A DNA stretch of 31,282 bases from Paramacrobiotus richtersi (Eukaryota; Tardigrada; Eutardigrada; Parachela; Macrobiotidae): assembly GCA_034698045.1 (NCBI GenBank), contig JAQGAU010000318.1:1-31282 (forward strand), read 5' to 3'. Shown piece after piece: positions 19,990 to 30,564 of the stretch. How positions within the stretch are numbered: the first letter of the stretch is position 1; each line of letters starts with the position of its first letter. Under the pieces are notes generated by a model. It saw only the letters and a program-made list of their open reading frames with translations. It was not told where the DNA came from and made no database searches. The position numbers and the translations under genes are program-made.

Positions 19990-20320
19990 TGGACGAAATT
20001 ATGTTCGAAGAAACTGTACTGCTTTTCTTTGTACATTATGCTGCACATTTTACCCGCTAGATTGTGACACACATTCTGGATGGTTAACGTTGCAGAAGGA
20101 CGTGGACCTTTCCTGTTCCATTTTGGGTTTCTAACCGTTCTGAAGTGAAACTGTACGCCTGCGTACATAACAAAAAAGAAATGAATCGATCTAGTTGGTG
20201 ATTTTTTTAAAAATGGCGATCGATTCATGTGCAAAATTAATCACGGGGTCCAGTGCTTTCCGATCTTTTTACCTTACGTGCTAGCGCAAGAAATATTTCT
20301 TCGACATCCGTTTCTGTAAT
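19990..20320 (+). repeat. Orphan receptor upstream flank (copy 3)
   Basis: Homologous to 17600-18060, but no receptor coding sequence follows. Similarity stops exactly at CATCCGTTTCTGTAAT (20320), where the LINE sequence begins. Either the downstream receptor was lost or it was never duplicated. Confidence 0.75.
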
Positions 20321-21593
20321 AAGTTTTATTGGTTCACCCAAATGTTGTAACAATATCTGCGTGAAACAATCCACTCAAATAAAAAACTTATTCCAATCCG
20401 CACGACAGGGGACAGTGCTCGTAACCAACTGAGCGTTACCACGCATAATTTCTAAGCTTAAACGGTGAAACAAGAAACAAGTAGATCGGCTTTCTCCGGT
20501 TTTCAAGAACAACTTTTTGCCGATTTCTTTAAATAACAAAATGGCTGCTTCACACCAAGTTCCGAAAGATTCTCCTGCCAAAGGAACAAAATGACAGCGG
20601 TCAAGGATCGTTCTATATTTCCACATTTTAAGAGCAAAAGCTTTTTCTGCAGCTGCTCCAGCGCATTTCGCCGTGTCCGGTACATACGTGTCACACACGG
20701 TATCGCTAATAGTGACATCCCACACCAGCGGCTGGCCCCGGAACCAGTTCACACGCGTTGCTCCGTCGGGTCTTTTACCATCTTCGCGGACGTAGCCTGC
20801 AGGTTCTGGATAAGCTTCAATGCCGGCGTTTCGCAGGGATCGTAGCACAATGTCGTTCACACAGTTATGACGAGATTTCCAAAGACCAGCACTCATTCTG
20901 CACGACAAACCATGTAGTCCATCATCTCTCACTTCCTTTCCACAGTTATCGCAGTTATGCCGCTCCACAATCTTCGCGCCTAGCCAAACACCAACGCATA
21001 TCCTGAAAGACTGGTCATCTAGCCAGTTGCCAAACATTTTCGATGGGAGAGCGTTCAGCCAACATCCGGCATATTTCGTGCTAACCGCGCGCAGGCGAGC
21101 GACAGTTCGGTGATCGTTTCCAGCTTGATCCCACAAACGGGCAACATCCTTGGACAGAATCGCCTCGTCCCAGACACACTGATGAACACGTGCAAGCTCC
21201 AACGGCGCTTCCTCACAGTGGCTAATCTGCTTCCATGCATTCGTGGCTTCCAAAACTAGTTCTTCACTGTCGGCGTTGTAGATTTCCGATGTCAACTTTC
21301 GGGTGGAAAACACGGAGCCTAAAAAGGCCGAAGTAGCCAGTGATTTCGCCCGACGGACACCTAAACCTCCACGCGAGACGGGAAGAGTAGCCTGGATATA
21401 TGCCGCTCCCTCCATGCGAGTGTTGGTGATTGTTTCTAAAGCAATTCGGACCAGCTCGTCAAACTCCTCCAAACAGACAGGGACTTTCCAGTACGGACTG
21501 CAGCGGAGCAGGTATTGCAGCTTCGGAATGGCAAGACAGTTGCGCAGTAGAAAGAAGGCATGAAGGGCACTAATAATCATTAACCGACCTAAA
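20321..21593 (-). mobile_element. 5'-truncated LINE (reverse-transcriptase ORF C-terminus with restriction-like endonuclease)
   Basis: An open frame of 401 codons (21580-20375, minus) encodes the end of a non-LTR reverse-transcriptase protein. It has thumb-like sequence LLRNCLAIPKLQYLLRCSP and LPVSRGGLGVR (residues 12-29 and 66-76), and a CX2CX9HX4C knuckle (C210, C213, H223, C228). A PD-X15-D motif (P271, D272, D288) follows, with the conserved end RGNA. This layout matches LINEs with a C-terminal restriction-like endonuclease (R2, R4, NeSL and CRE groups), though I cannot place the clade. The catalytic RT core is missing, so it is a dead 5'-truncated copy with a clean frame, suggesting a fairly recent insertion. 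About 50 bases of 3' UTR without a poly(A) tail follow. A possible GTAAT target duplication lies at 20316-20320 and 21594-21598. Confidence 0.82.
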
Positions 21594-22753
21594 AGTAATT
21601 TTAATTATTATTTTTTATTATTGCAAAAGCATGTTTTTTTATCTATAACCGTGAGCGTTACAAAAGCGCTCTCGTCGGCTGTGTGTACTGCACGGCCACA
21701 TCCGCCGGCAGCTGGTTGGAAGGACGCTGACTCCCTGCGCATGAGTTCCCGCTAACGCATTACTCTTCGGATAGTCTGATTTTCTGTCTGACAACCCAGC
21801 TAGAGCAAGCCGTGGTATCCCGATTTGAGCATGTCTGGTATCGTTTGAAAGAGCGTGTTTTGTAGGTGCTAGTAGACTACCAGGTCTGGTTGGTCTGGTA
21901 GGTCTGTTGTCAGATCGTGCCAGATGTTAAAAGTTCAGAAGCTATTTGAATCGATCCAAACTCACGGAATTTCTATAGGAATCCACTGAAAAGTCACTAC
22001 ACTACAGTATTGTGCAGGCTCGCCACACTTTTGATCTGCAGTCAGATCTTAATCTCAAGCATCTGGCAAGATTTGACAGCAGATTTAGCGGAACCGTCCT
22101 GAAGGTGGACAGAACGGTCCCGGAGCTGAGGTGAATAGTTTCTTCGAGCACGTGCAAGTAATAGTCGGAAAGTTGAAGGGAACTATTCGAACTCCTTTCT
22201 GTTACTCTGTGGGCTAAGAATCGATATATGCGGTGAGCCAAACCGCTTTTAATGTAAGGCGATCTACATCGGAGATCAGTGGAGAAATCCATGAGGAGCG
22301 CGGTAGGTGTCCAGGAGGTGGTGGGAAATCTCCAGAAGATCCCCTTACATTATAGTACTACCCCGTATGTCAACATGTCACGACGGTGGCGTACGGCTCG
22401 GCGTACGTCTCGATTTGGCAAATTCTCGATCGTCCTTCGGCGTACCGCACGCGTCATCGCTGGGAAATCTCCAGCTTGCGTCCGCGCGTAGCGTTTTGTA
22501 ATCAGAGCAGGACATGAAACGCCATTTTCTTGGCACCGTTTCTCTGGGCGTAAGGACAGATCAGATAGTCCGCACCATTCGGGCATAATGGTATTGGTTT
22601 TCTGGTTTCAGTTTTGAAAAGTAATGTTCTTGCGGTAGTAATCTTTAACGCCAGCATTGTCATGTCACTTTGTCATTAAAGCTTAGAGATATTCCGGCAT
22701 AGATAGAAACGATGAGGTTTTGATTGTACTCATTTTTTAGCGGCACACATGCT

Positions 22754-22779
22754 GTGACTGGGCTGTGTTGCCCAGTCAC
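22754..22779. other. Perfect 10-bp hairpin
   Basis: GTGACTGGGC, loop TGTGTT, GCCCAGTCAC. No adjacent gene explains it, and it does not match the histone 3' stem-loop consensus. Confidence 0.5.
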
Positions 22780-22991
22780 CGATAAAAACCGTTTACTGGT
22801 TCCTGTGTGTGCGCTGACGTTATAATTATATCACAGCGATCTACGCTGTGGAATGAAGGCACAGAATCAGGAGCCAATAAGCACGCTTTACTGGTAGCCA
22901 TGCGACACAGGGGCATACATGCCACGAAGAACCCGAAAACCCGCATCGCGTCCATCCGGCTATATGCCGGAATGTTGCGGCACAATCTAAT

Positions 22992-23209
22992 GGGCGTTTA
23001 CACTGAGAAACAGAGTCGACTGGCGAAGAACGTTGCACTTCAATGACTTCATGTCATTCTATGGCAAGAACACGCAATACGGAAGCTACCTGGGGAAATC
23101 CTGCGGTGGTGCATACGGTACGCGAAAGGATGATCGCGGTGGTTTGCCGAACCGAGACGCACTCCGAGCCGTATACGACACCACCGTGACGATTGGTTTA
23201 TTCCGCTAA
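22992..23209 (+). other. Possible exon or coding relic, unrecognised
   Basis: This stop-to-stop frame encodes about 72 residues ending TTVTIGLFR. Its composition is balanced and globular-like (SFYGKNTQYGSYLGKSCGG, then NRDALRAVYDTT), unlike the noise frames nearby. There is no clear acceptor site, upstream exon or homologue in the window. It could be a terminal exon, a decayed gene or chance. Confidence 0.25.
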
Positions 23210-23957
23210 AAGGCTTATTTTTTACATGAACAGAGGAATTTCTTTGTGTTTTTAGGCCCTGCCAATTCTACAATGAACCCGATCGTTATCGCAAGGCGTC
23301 CGTAAGTCGCATAACTGATAATCAAACTCTACGTAACTAATCTATTTTGATAAATGTACATGATACAATTTTTTTTGCGTGTAACCTTTTTATATTAGTG
23401 TTTCTCTTTTGTGAAGCATCGTAATTTCAACAGTCAACAAAATCAATCATCTCATTAAAAGTGCCCCGAACACTGAGAGCATTCCCTTTCTGCAACAAAA
23501 TACTAATATTCTGAAAGAAAAAGCAATATGCTCTCTGATTATCTAAGCCATCATTCAAGCGCGGACGATAAATTATTGAACTCCAGACTGTAGACGATTA
23601 ATTAACATTTCGCCCGCAATTCAGTTCTTAGCTTCTTACCTGTAAAATTTCGATACAGTCTGACTATGTCTATGCAGTGATACGGCAATGCAATAACTAT
23701 GTCTACTTCGTTCAGTTAATCATCGCATAGAATATTAGCTGAGCGGTAATTAATTGTAAAATTATCTCGATTACTTAGCGAAGGTTTGCTTAGCACACAA
23801 GCAATACTGGTCAAGGTCAAAAAACAAGATCTAAAGCAGGTGGTGATTGGCAGAAATCAGGTTAAGGTCGTATCATCCATTAACAACCGGTAAAAAATTA
23901 CGCGGAAGGATCCCACCCAGACAATTAATTATTCAACAAGACAAGCCAGACTGCTGG

Positions 23958-23967
23958 TATATATATA
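23958..23967 (+). promoter_or_regulatory. TATA box of lipocalin-like gene
   Basis: TATATATATA lies 102 bases before the start codon at 24069, a plausible core promoter spacing allowing for a short leader. Confidence 0.6.
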
Positions 23968-24068
23968 CAGTAAGTAGTGCAATCCATTTACACTTCTGCT
24001 TGCTTTTGTCGCACGGCTGTGGTTTGGTTTTATCAAAGACTACTGGGAGGTGTTTTCTGTTAGCCACA

Positions 24069-25373
24069 ATGGTTAATCTGACCTGGCAGTTCGTCGCCGG
24101 CCTAGGTAGGTGTTCTTGTGTTGCTGTACGAAAGTCCGAATTTCGGTTAATCGGTCCTGTCATAGCGCACCGTGTCCCGAAAGATATTACTGGTTAATTA
24201 TATATTTTGATGAACCATTAATTTTGTAGTTCTGCTGGGCATTGCCATTGCCGCTGCTAAAGAATCGACAGGGAAATGCACTCCGTTGCCCAATGTGATC
24301 CCGACTCCAAACAATTATAACCTTAGTCAGGTAAGCTTTTCAGTCTGCCGTTTTTGGCCTTAAATCCAGATTAACTGAACGAAAGACATTTTAAAACAAT
24401 TGAGATAAAAAGTTTATCTGTTGCCAACTGAGGGTAAAATACATCCAAAAAGGCGGAAGGCACACGAATATCGTAAACCTTAGAGAAAAAGGCAGTAACG
24501 TGTGTTAGACCGTAAGCACTCAAAGTTGTCAATGTGCGTCATACAGTGTGTTATTGCTTAATCTGCAGTTCCTGACCGGCAAACCTTGGTACGGCTACCT
24601 GACTTACAACACCGACACGGGCGTTGCCCAGCAGAACCCAGATGACGTCAATGTGGCTAACTATTACACCAGCCTGGGCAAGAGCCATGAGCCAACACGC
24701 ACGCAAGCGTCCGAAATCATTCAGCAAGAGAAGCGCCGCTATGTTAACGGCTCCTGCGTCACCATGCTCGAAATCAGTCAGTTTACCACGGACGGACGCC
24801 AGTTTGGGCCAATTGTTGATGTCGACGCCAAGGGCGCTATCACCAGTGAAGGTTAGTAATACGCTTCACATTGTCCTTCTGTCCGTTTCCGCGCGCAGTG
24901 ACATGTTGTTGCGCAACACGGTCAAAAAAGTTACGGTCACAGCGCGCATTATAAAAGTAACGTAATCAGTGCTGACTGCATGCATTTCCGGTTTAGCATA
25001 CGATGAATCCATCCTCTGGTCCACTGACCAAAAGACCTACATCATGTTCTTCTGGTGCGCCGCGCACAACTGGCAGTCGGGAGCCTGTGGCAGCACCCAT
25101 GTTTACGTCTACACCCGGGCCAAGCCCAGCGCTCTGAAAGCCGACCAGAAAAAGACCATTGGCGATGCTGTCGATAAAGTCCTTCAGCCGTACTGCCTGC
25201 AAAGCAGCAAGTTTGCCCAGTACAAATGGGATGACAAACTGAAGGAATGCCCCAAGCCCAAGAATCCCGAATGCTTTGATCACAATGTTAACGCGTATAA
25301 GAAGCTGGCCGATAAAGGGACCTGGGTGTGGTCAGATGCAAGCAATGCATGGGTGTGGCAGGACCCGCAGTAG
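24069..25373 (+). CDS. Secreted lipocalin-like protein (four exons, 265 aa)
   Basis: The exons are 24069-24105, 24230-24330, 24569-24851 and 24997-25373. All junctions are GT-AG and the phases (1, 0, 1) join into one open frame. Residues 1-22 are a signal peptide (VAGLVLLGIAIAAA core). The mature part has a lipocalin-like opening GKPWYGYLTY (50-59, the GxW-type motif near the first strand). STDQKTYIMFFWC (149-161) recalls the TDxxxY motif, and an arginine at 181 follows YVYT. Seven cysteines (29, 109, 161, 171, 207, 225, 233) suggest disulphides, and sequons lie at N43 and N106. A charged Lys/Asp-rich C-terminal extension beyond residue 182, with a KGTWVW repeat-like end, is longer than a standard ~180-residue lipocalin. 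The fold assignment is by motif only; the ligand is unknown, though secreted carriers of small hydrophobic molecules are usual. Confidence 0.8.
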
Positions 25374-26532
25374 TTAGTAATCGCGCATCGTTTTTTGGAG
25401 CGGAATAATGTCAACTGTCCCAAATGATGATATAATGCATTATGTCAGAAACTGCTTTCCGCGATTCGTTTGACTGGTATCAATGCAGCATGTGACGATG
25501 CTGTTGTTAACATTGGGGCTTCTTTTTGTGTTTCTTATCACTGTCACTTTACATTTTGGGGTATTTGGTAATAGTAAAACTGGTGTATGGAGAATTTTGT
25601 TGATGTTGATTGCTCCATAGCGGACAAACACCGGAACCGTCTCCCCGCCGGGAAACATCATATTAGTGTCATGAAAAACTGGACATAACACCGAATACTG
25701 AATAGCACGCGATTTGCCATCCCAAGCATATCCGATGCTCCCAGTCAGATCCCGCTTTCGCTAGACCTGCGTATTCCCATACGATGCTGTTGCTTAAACG
25801 TTGCCGTACATCTTTACAAAACAACGAAAAATATTCGCACAAACAAACATGTTTGTGAATTTATACAAAAAAGTGTCACGTTGGCGAAAAAGGTCTCTCT
25901 AAAACATAATAATATTATTATTATGACTTCAGGCAAATGAATCATACAGCAATCTTGAACAACAAAGAATAAACATTTATAAAATTAAAATTAAAATAAT
26001 GTGCCAAAACATAATATTGCCAGTAGGTACATACTCTTGGCATTGTCGTATACTCGTACTACCAGATATGCAGCACGGCACGCGATTTTCTTGCTTGAAG
26101 ACCCGTTGGTTTTAGATGTTATGCGATAGCTTATCAGTCACATGTACCATACTGCAACGAACTTTCTGGTGAACTATTACTCATCAAGCATTCCGGAATC
26201 GATGTGTCACGTCCTATGTCAACGACAATGGAGTTTATGATGTTTACATTCCAGAATACGCTGCGTGAAACCAGTAACAAGCCATAAAACTCCACATGCA
26301 CCTCTTATCAGCCAATGAGTAATTCAATTCACAAAAATTCCGTCGTACGAGATTTTAATTGGAATAGATACACTACACGCTACGACTACGCCGAGAGACA
26401 TCCGTTTGAACGGGTATGTTCTGAACTGTTGGAGTAATTTTGTTTATATCTTTTTTGTCAGTCACATCATCAGCATAAGTAATATTTTGGCAATCTTACA
26501 CAGTTACACTGAGTGAATCAGTACCAGAGAAT
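25374..26532. other. Intergenic, no gene recognised
   Basis: AT-rich sequence with a near-palindromic ATAATAATATTATTATTAT run near 25905-25925. An AATAAA at 25969 is far from the lipocalin stop. No coding frame is supported. Confidence 0.5.
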
Positions 26533-27446
26533 ATGTCGGCCATGCAAATACTGGGCGTTCTGCAAATCGCTTGCGGAGTAGCGGTTTTTGTCATTGATAT
26601 CGCAAGTAAGTTTCTTAACCCTGACCACTAAGAGAACGTAGTTACCTTGACAATGAAATTGTGTTTGTAGCCCTTGTCTTTCTTTCAAGTAGTTTTGTAA
26701 AGAATTGAGTGATCAACGAATGTCTGCGTTATTACCAAACGTGGCTCATTTGCGCGATATACCTACTCAGAATTTCGTCAACATCTTGTGAAATAGTTTC
26801 CAGAGTCTTGTTTAATTAGACCTTCCATAACTGAATAAAACTGGATACCACATTTAATGATTTTTCAGTCCAGGCTGTAGCAGAAAAATCAAGTTAAAGT
26901 TTCTTCAGTATCAAACTAAAGTCAGTAAACGTGACCCAGCGATATCGGCGCATAGGTTTGGTGACACGTTTTTTGTAGTGTTTTGATTTTTCTTTATTTA
27001 CAGACTTTGCTACCCTTTCATCCCACGCCATAATCGTCAGCGCCGGTGCCTCCGGGTTCTGGGCGGGGACCTTTTACATAACCTGCGGCGTGTGCAGCTA
27101 CCTCTCCGCCAAGATTTACTCTAAAGGAGAAAAGTCCCCACTCCCTTCGTTGTACGCTTCGCTCGTCTTATCCGCCGTGTGTTCCGTATTATCCATCTCC
27201 CTGGTCATCGCGTTCAGTGTCTTTATCAGTGTGGAGGAAGAGGATCTCATCTACTGCTCCACCCGAAATAACCAGGTGCGCGACCGCTACACCTCCGTGT
27301 GCACCTTCGCACGGGGGAAAGTGAAGGAATTCCTGCCGGCTTATCTGGTCTTTTCGCTCATAATGCTCATTGGTAGTGTGAGTCAGTGTGTCAATGCGGC
27401 AACGAGGTTGGCCCGGTCAAAGTACACCAGTGTAAATGTACTATGA
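26533..27446 (+). CDS. Four-helix membrane protein, MS4A/CD20-like (two exons, 171 aa)
   Basis: Exon 1 is 26533-26605 (donor GCAA|GTAAGT) and exon 2 is 27004-27446 (acceptor TTTACAG|AC), phase 1. Four hydrophobic segments lie at about 4-23, 33-58, 72-100 and 132-157. The 101-131 loop between TM3 and TM4 is acidic then basic, with cysteines at 109 and 124 that could pair. TM2 carries SAGASGFWAGTFYITCG, the G-W-G-F-G pattern seen in MS4A/CD20-type tetraspans rather than true tetraspanins (no CCG in the large loop). It is a paralogue of the 28467 gene, sharing intron position and phase. It probably sits in the plasma or vesicle membrane; the function is unknown. Confidence 0.83.
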
Positions 27447-28387
27447 TCGTTTGGTGCATACATTTGTTGGTCCCAGTATGTGTCATTGTTTAATCTCAAT
27501 TTGTTGCTCCGGTGAAATATGCCTATGCCTGAGTTCTAGCGGCGCTCTGTTGTTCTAAATATTATATGGAAATCAGACGACTTGATTGTGCGATAAACCC
27601 TACCCTAAAAAATTGCAGTGCTTAGTTTGCTACAGATATCTGATATTACTGAGCATAAAGGTAAATTTAGTTAAAATAAGTACAGAAGTATCCACCACCA
27701 TGTCAGGAAATTTCCACCAAACGACTGAAATAGATGAGCGATCGCGACGTAAAATGTTACTGCGGAATATAAAGGGTCCCCGCTCACTGCCGTAAGAGCC
27801 AGGAGCACAAATAGATCACCGCACACGTATATAATGGCCATTTGCATGCATGCAGCTGTACTTGTGAGAATGTACGAGCGCAGTTTTCTTACGATGCGCT
27901 TACAAAACGGCAATACATACATCCATTACGTTTCGTATACTACGTTGCGAGTATTTGCCGGACAGGTACGGTATATGCAGCACGTGATGTACTTACTGTG
28001 TGAAGATTGTACCGGTATATCGAGGACATCAGCCCAAAGTTTGCTACAATCGTAATGGTACAAACCGGTTCGACCGTGACATATTGTCTGGATTATATAA
28101 GCACTCGATGATCGTCCGACTTAAATATTGACATCCGTTTGTGTACTTCCGATAACACGAGGTATGTTCACAACGTGCGTGCGAGCTTAACACCAGTCAC
28201 AAAGCGATTTTGGCGCGAAAAACCAATATTGCTTATCATCGATGATTCGAAATGAAAATATACACAAAACACCTGCACAATTCCTATGTATACAAAAACA
28301 GCATCTCTGGGCACATTCTTATATCGTAACACACAAGCAGTAATCAAACAACCTGAATAAACTTATTCTCCATCCGTGCGATCCTAT
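27447..28387. other. Intergenic, no gene recognised
   Basis: Short open frames (27586-27795, 27834-28055) lack any support. A TATATAAG at 28094-28101 may be an alternative upstream core promoter for the next gene. Nothing else is recognisable. Confidence 0.45.
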
Positions 28388-28394
28388 TATAAAA
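28388..28394 (+). promoter_or_regulatory. TATA box of second MS4A-like gene
   Basis: TATAAAA lies 79 bases before the start codon at 28467, consistent with a core promoter and a short leader. Confidence 0.6.
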
Positions 28395-28466
28395 CATACT
28401 TGAACTTGAGAACATGCAGTCATTACGGTATTGGTCTCTCGAATTGCATTCGATTATTTCAACACA

Positions 28467-29354
28467 ATGGCTGCTCGGACGGATGGATATGGACTTAGCC
28501 ATCGACTGCCCTTACAGATTTTCGGGCTGCTTCAGTTACTGAGCGGATTAGGCCTAGTTATCCTGGATATCATCAGTAAGGATATATATTTCGATCTTCG
28601 CTAATTATGGTTACAACATTATATTCGGCAACGGTGTAATGACCTTATTGCACTAGAGAGTGCGCAGGACGACGTATTTCAGATATGGTGTCAAAAACTA
28701 GCTCGAATTAAGGAGCTGATTGTTGGCAGTTCAGTGTATCACTCTTATTAGGAAAGACTAAACGTCGAAATGTAATTCACTCCGTGATTGCGCTTCTTTC
28801 GCTTTATTTTTCTGTTCTGAATATACTTTCTTATTACAGCGTTCGCCCTCCTGGGCTGGTGGGGCGTCTTCATCAGCGCCGGCGCATCAGGCCTCTGGGG
28901 CGGCTTCTTCTACTTCCTGGCGGGCATCTTTGGCGCATCTGCCGGCCGCTCTCTCCCGGCCGGTGAGCACGCCGAAAGCCGTCGCTGCCTGCTAATCACC
29001 GCCCTCGTCCTAAGCATCCTCGCGGCTGTTCTCGCCTTTGTCATGCTGGCCACCTTCGCGGCGTTTCATTCCTTCAACATCGGCTGGTTCTTCGATTGCG
29101 AGAACGAGGCAACGTGCCCGGAAGTGGTGACCTATGCGCAACCGCTCCTGGCCGCCTATGTCTCATTTTCAGTGATCGTCTTTGTTTCGTCCATCACTGT
29201 GTGCATTTTCGCCGGTGTTAATTTGGGAAATATCAAATCACGCCCCACGACCGTGACCTATGTGACCACCACGGTGCCGGCAGGGGTTGGGCCCATGCTG
29301 TATCCGCAGACGATTACCGTGTATCCACCGCTGACACCTGCTGTTCAAAAGTAA
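28467..29354 (+). CDS. Four-helix membrane protein, MS4A/CD20-like (two exons, 207 aa)
   Basis: Exon 1 is 28467-28575 (ATCA|GTAAGG) and exon 2 is 28840-29354 (ATTACAG|CG), phase 1. The helices are at about 16-36, 42-70, 86-111 and 136-163. The hallmark SAGASGLWGGFFYFLAG (49-65) matches the 26533 gene at nearly every glycine, plus the tryptophan. The TM3-TM4 loop has C123 and C129 (DCENEATC), much more closely spaced than in its neighbour. The cytosolic tail of about 40 residues is rich in Thr, Val, Pro and Tyr (TVTYVTTTVP, TVYPPLTP), while the paralogue ends almost at once, so the tail is the main difference. Exon 2 is markedly GC-rich compared with the flanks. Tandem duplication is likely; the function is unknown. 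Confidence 0.85.
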
Positions 29355-30453
29355 TGCGAATGCTATTTGACACTGCTGATTCTGTTTGCTTCAGGTTACT
29401 TTTGGCTTGGCAAAAGTAATAGGAAGATTTTGCTGCATTTGGATGGTTTAATACGTAGAGTCACGTTCTCATAGTCTCGACTTTGTCGATTCTGTGCAAT
29501 GGATCGAATTACATTATATAATACATCTGCTTACGCCTTACTGGCATGTTCCGTGTACCGCCAGTCTGCCATGGGCTATAATACTAGAGGTGTGTACATT
29601 CTGTGCGCATATTGTCACAGACTCACAAGTACTGGCAAAACCACAAAGGCCGCGAACCTGTGAGCTCTGCACCAGCGCCTCCATTATTGTTTATAGTAAC
29701 TAGAACCTCAGCCAACATCACCCAGAAACCTGTGAGTGCGCGAAAATTAATTCTAAACCAATGTCTGTCACTCCGTACCCTTTGAAAACCCATGAATGTA
29801 CCTCGAAAAACCATCACACATTATCAGCACTGTTCCCTTTAAGGAAGTAAAGCAGCGTTTATTGGCTTCTAATTGATTGTTTTATTATCAAATGAGCATT
29901 ACACAGCGAAATCATCGAAGAGGTGATTTATGTCCTTGGCAAAATCGAGACCGATACAGTAAAAATTTGTGTGAAATCAAACCAATCCAACGAGTAGAAA
30001 TGCATGAATCTGGAGATCTGGATAATGATTGTGTAATTTGGCAGATAAAACACGGATTCTTTACAGTGAACACTCACTAACCTTCGAACACTTTCAGCTA
30101 ACCTGCCGGGAGTAAGTTAATCACCGTGATGGCAATACGATAACTACAACGAATGGGTTCCGACGTTTAAGCGTCAAATCCGCGTACTAGACATACTGCT
30201 CAGCATGGCGCTGTACTTCTATCATTACTCAAGTGGTTGCCCTACAAATGGTAAAAACTCACGCTACCACGACACCTACAAATGATATACCGGATGCCCA
30301 GGGACGCAGGATTTCCTGACGGTGCACACGTTTTGCCAATGCAGCTTGCTGCTCAAGTTCAGAACACTCGAAGAATGCAATGGAGAACCTTTTCCCGTTA
30401 AGTGTTTGGCAGTGAAAGTCAGCTCTGACGTGCAGAAGCGGCCATAACTTTCG
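29355..30453. other. Intergenic, no gene recognised
   Basis: Short frames such as 29494-29703 and 29877-30080 have no recognisable pattern. No third MS4A-like copy was found. Confidence 0.5.
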
Positions 30454-30460
30454 TATAAAT
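30454..30460 (+). promoter_or_regulatory. TATA box of Gln/Gly-rich secreted protein gene
   Basis: TATAAAT lies 111 bases before the start codon at 30565, similar in spacing to the other right-hand genes. Confidence 0.55.
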
Positions 30461-30564
30461 GCCTGTTTTCTTCCAGTGTTGTTTTCATATCGAGTTGTCT
30501 TCGGCCTTCAACAAAAGTCAAAAACGTCTGACTTCGTATATCCAGTCTGCAAAAGTCTCCTACA

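Larger units (their letters stand above)
21599..23950. other. Long intergenic stretch, no convincing gene
   Basis: Many short frames occur on both strands in the GC-richer part (22000-23200), but none is recognisable. The repeat GGTCTGGT occurs three times near 21880-21905. A hairpin lies at 22754-22779. A stop-free frame at 22992-23209 (about 72 codons) looks somewhat protein-like and is listed separately. From 23210 to 23820 the sequence is AT-rich and empty. Confidence 0.45.
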
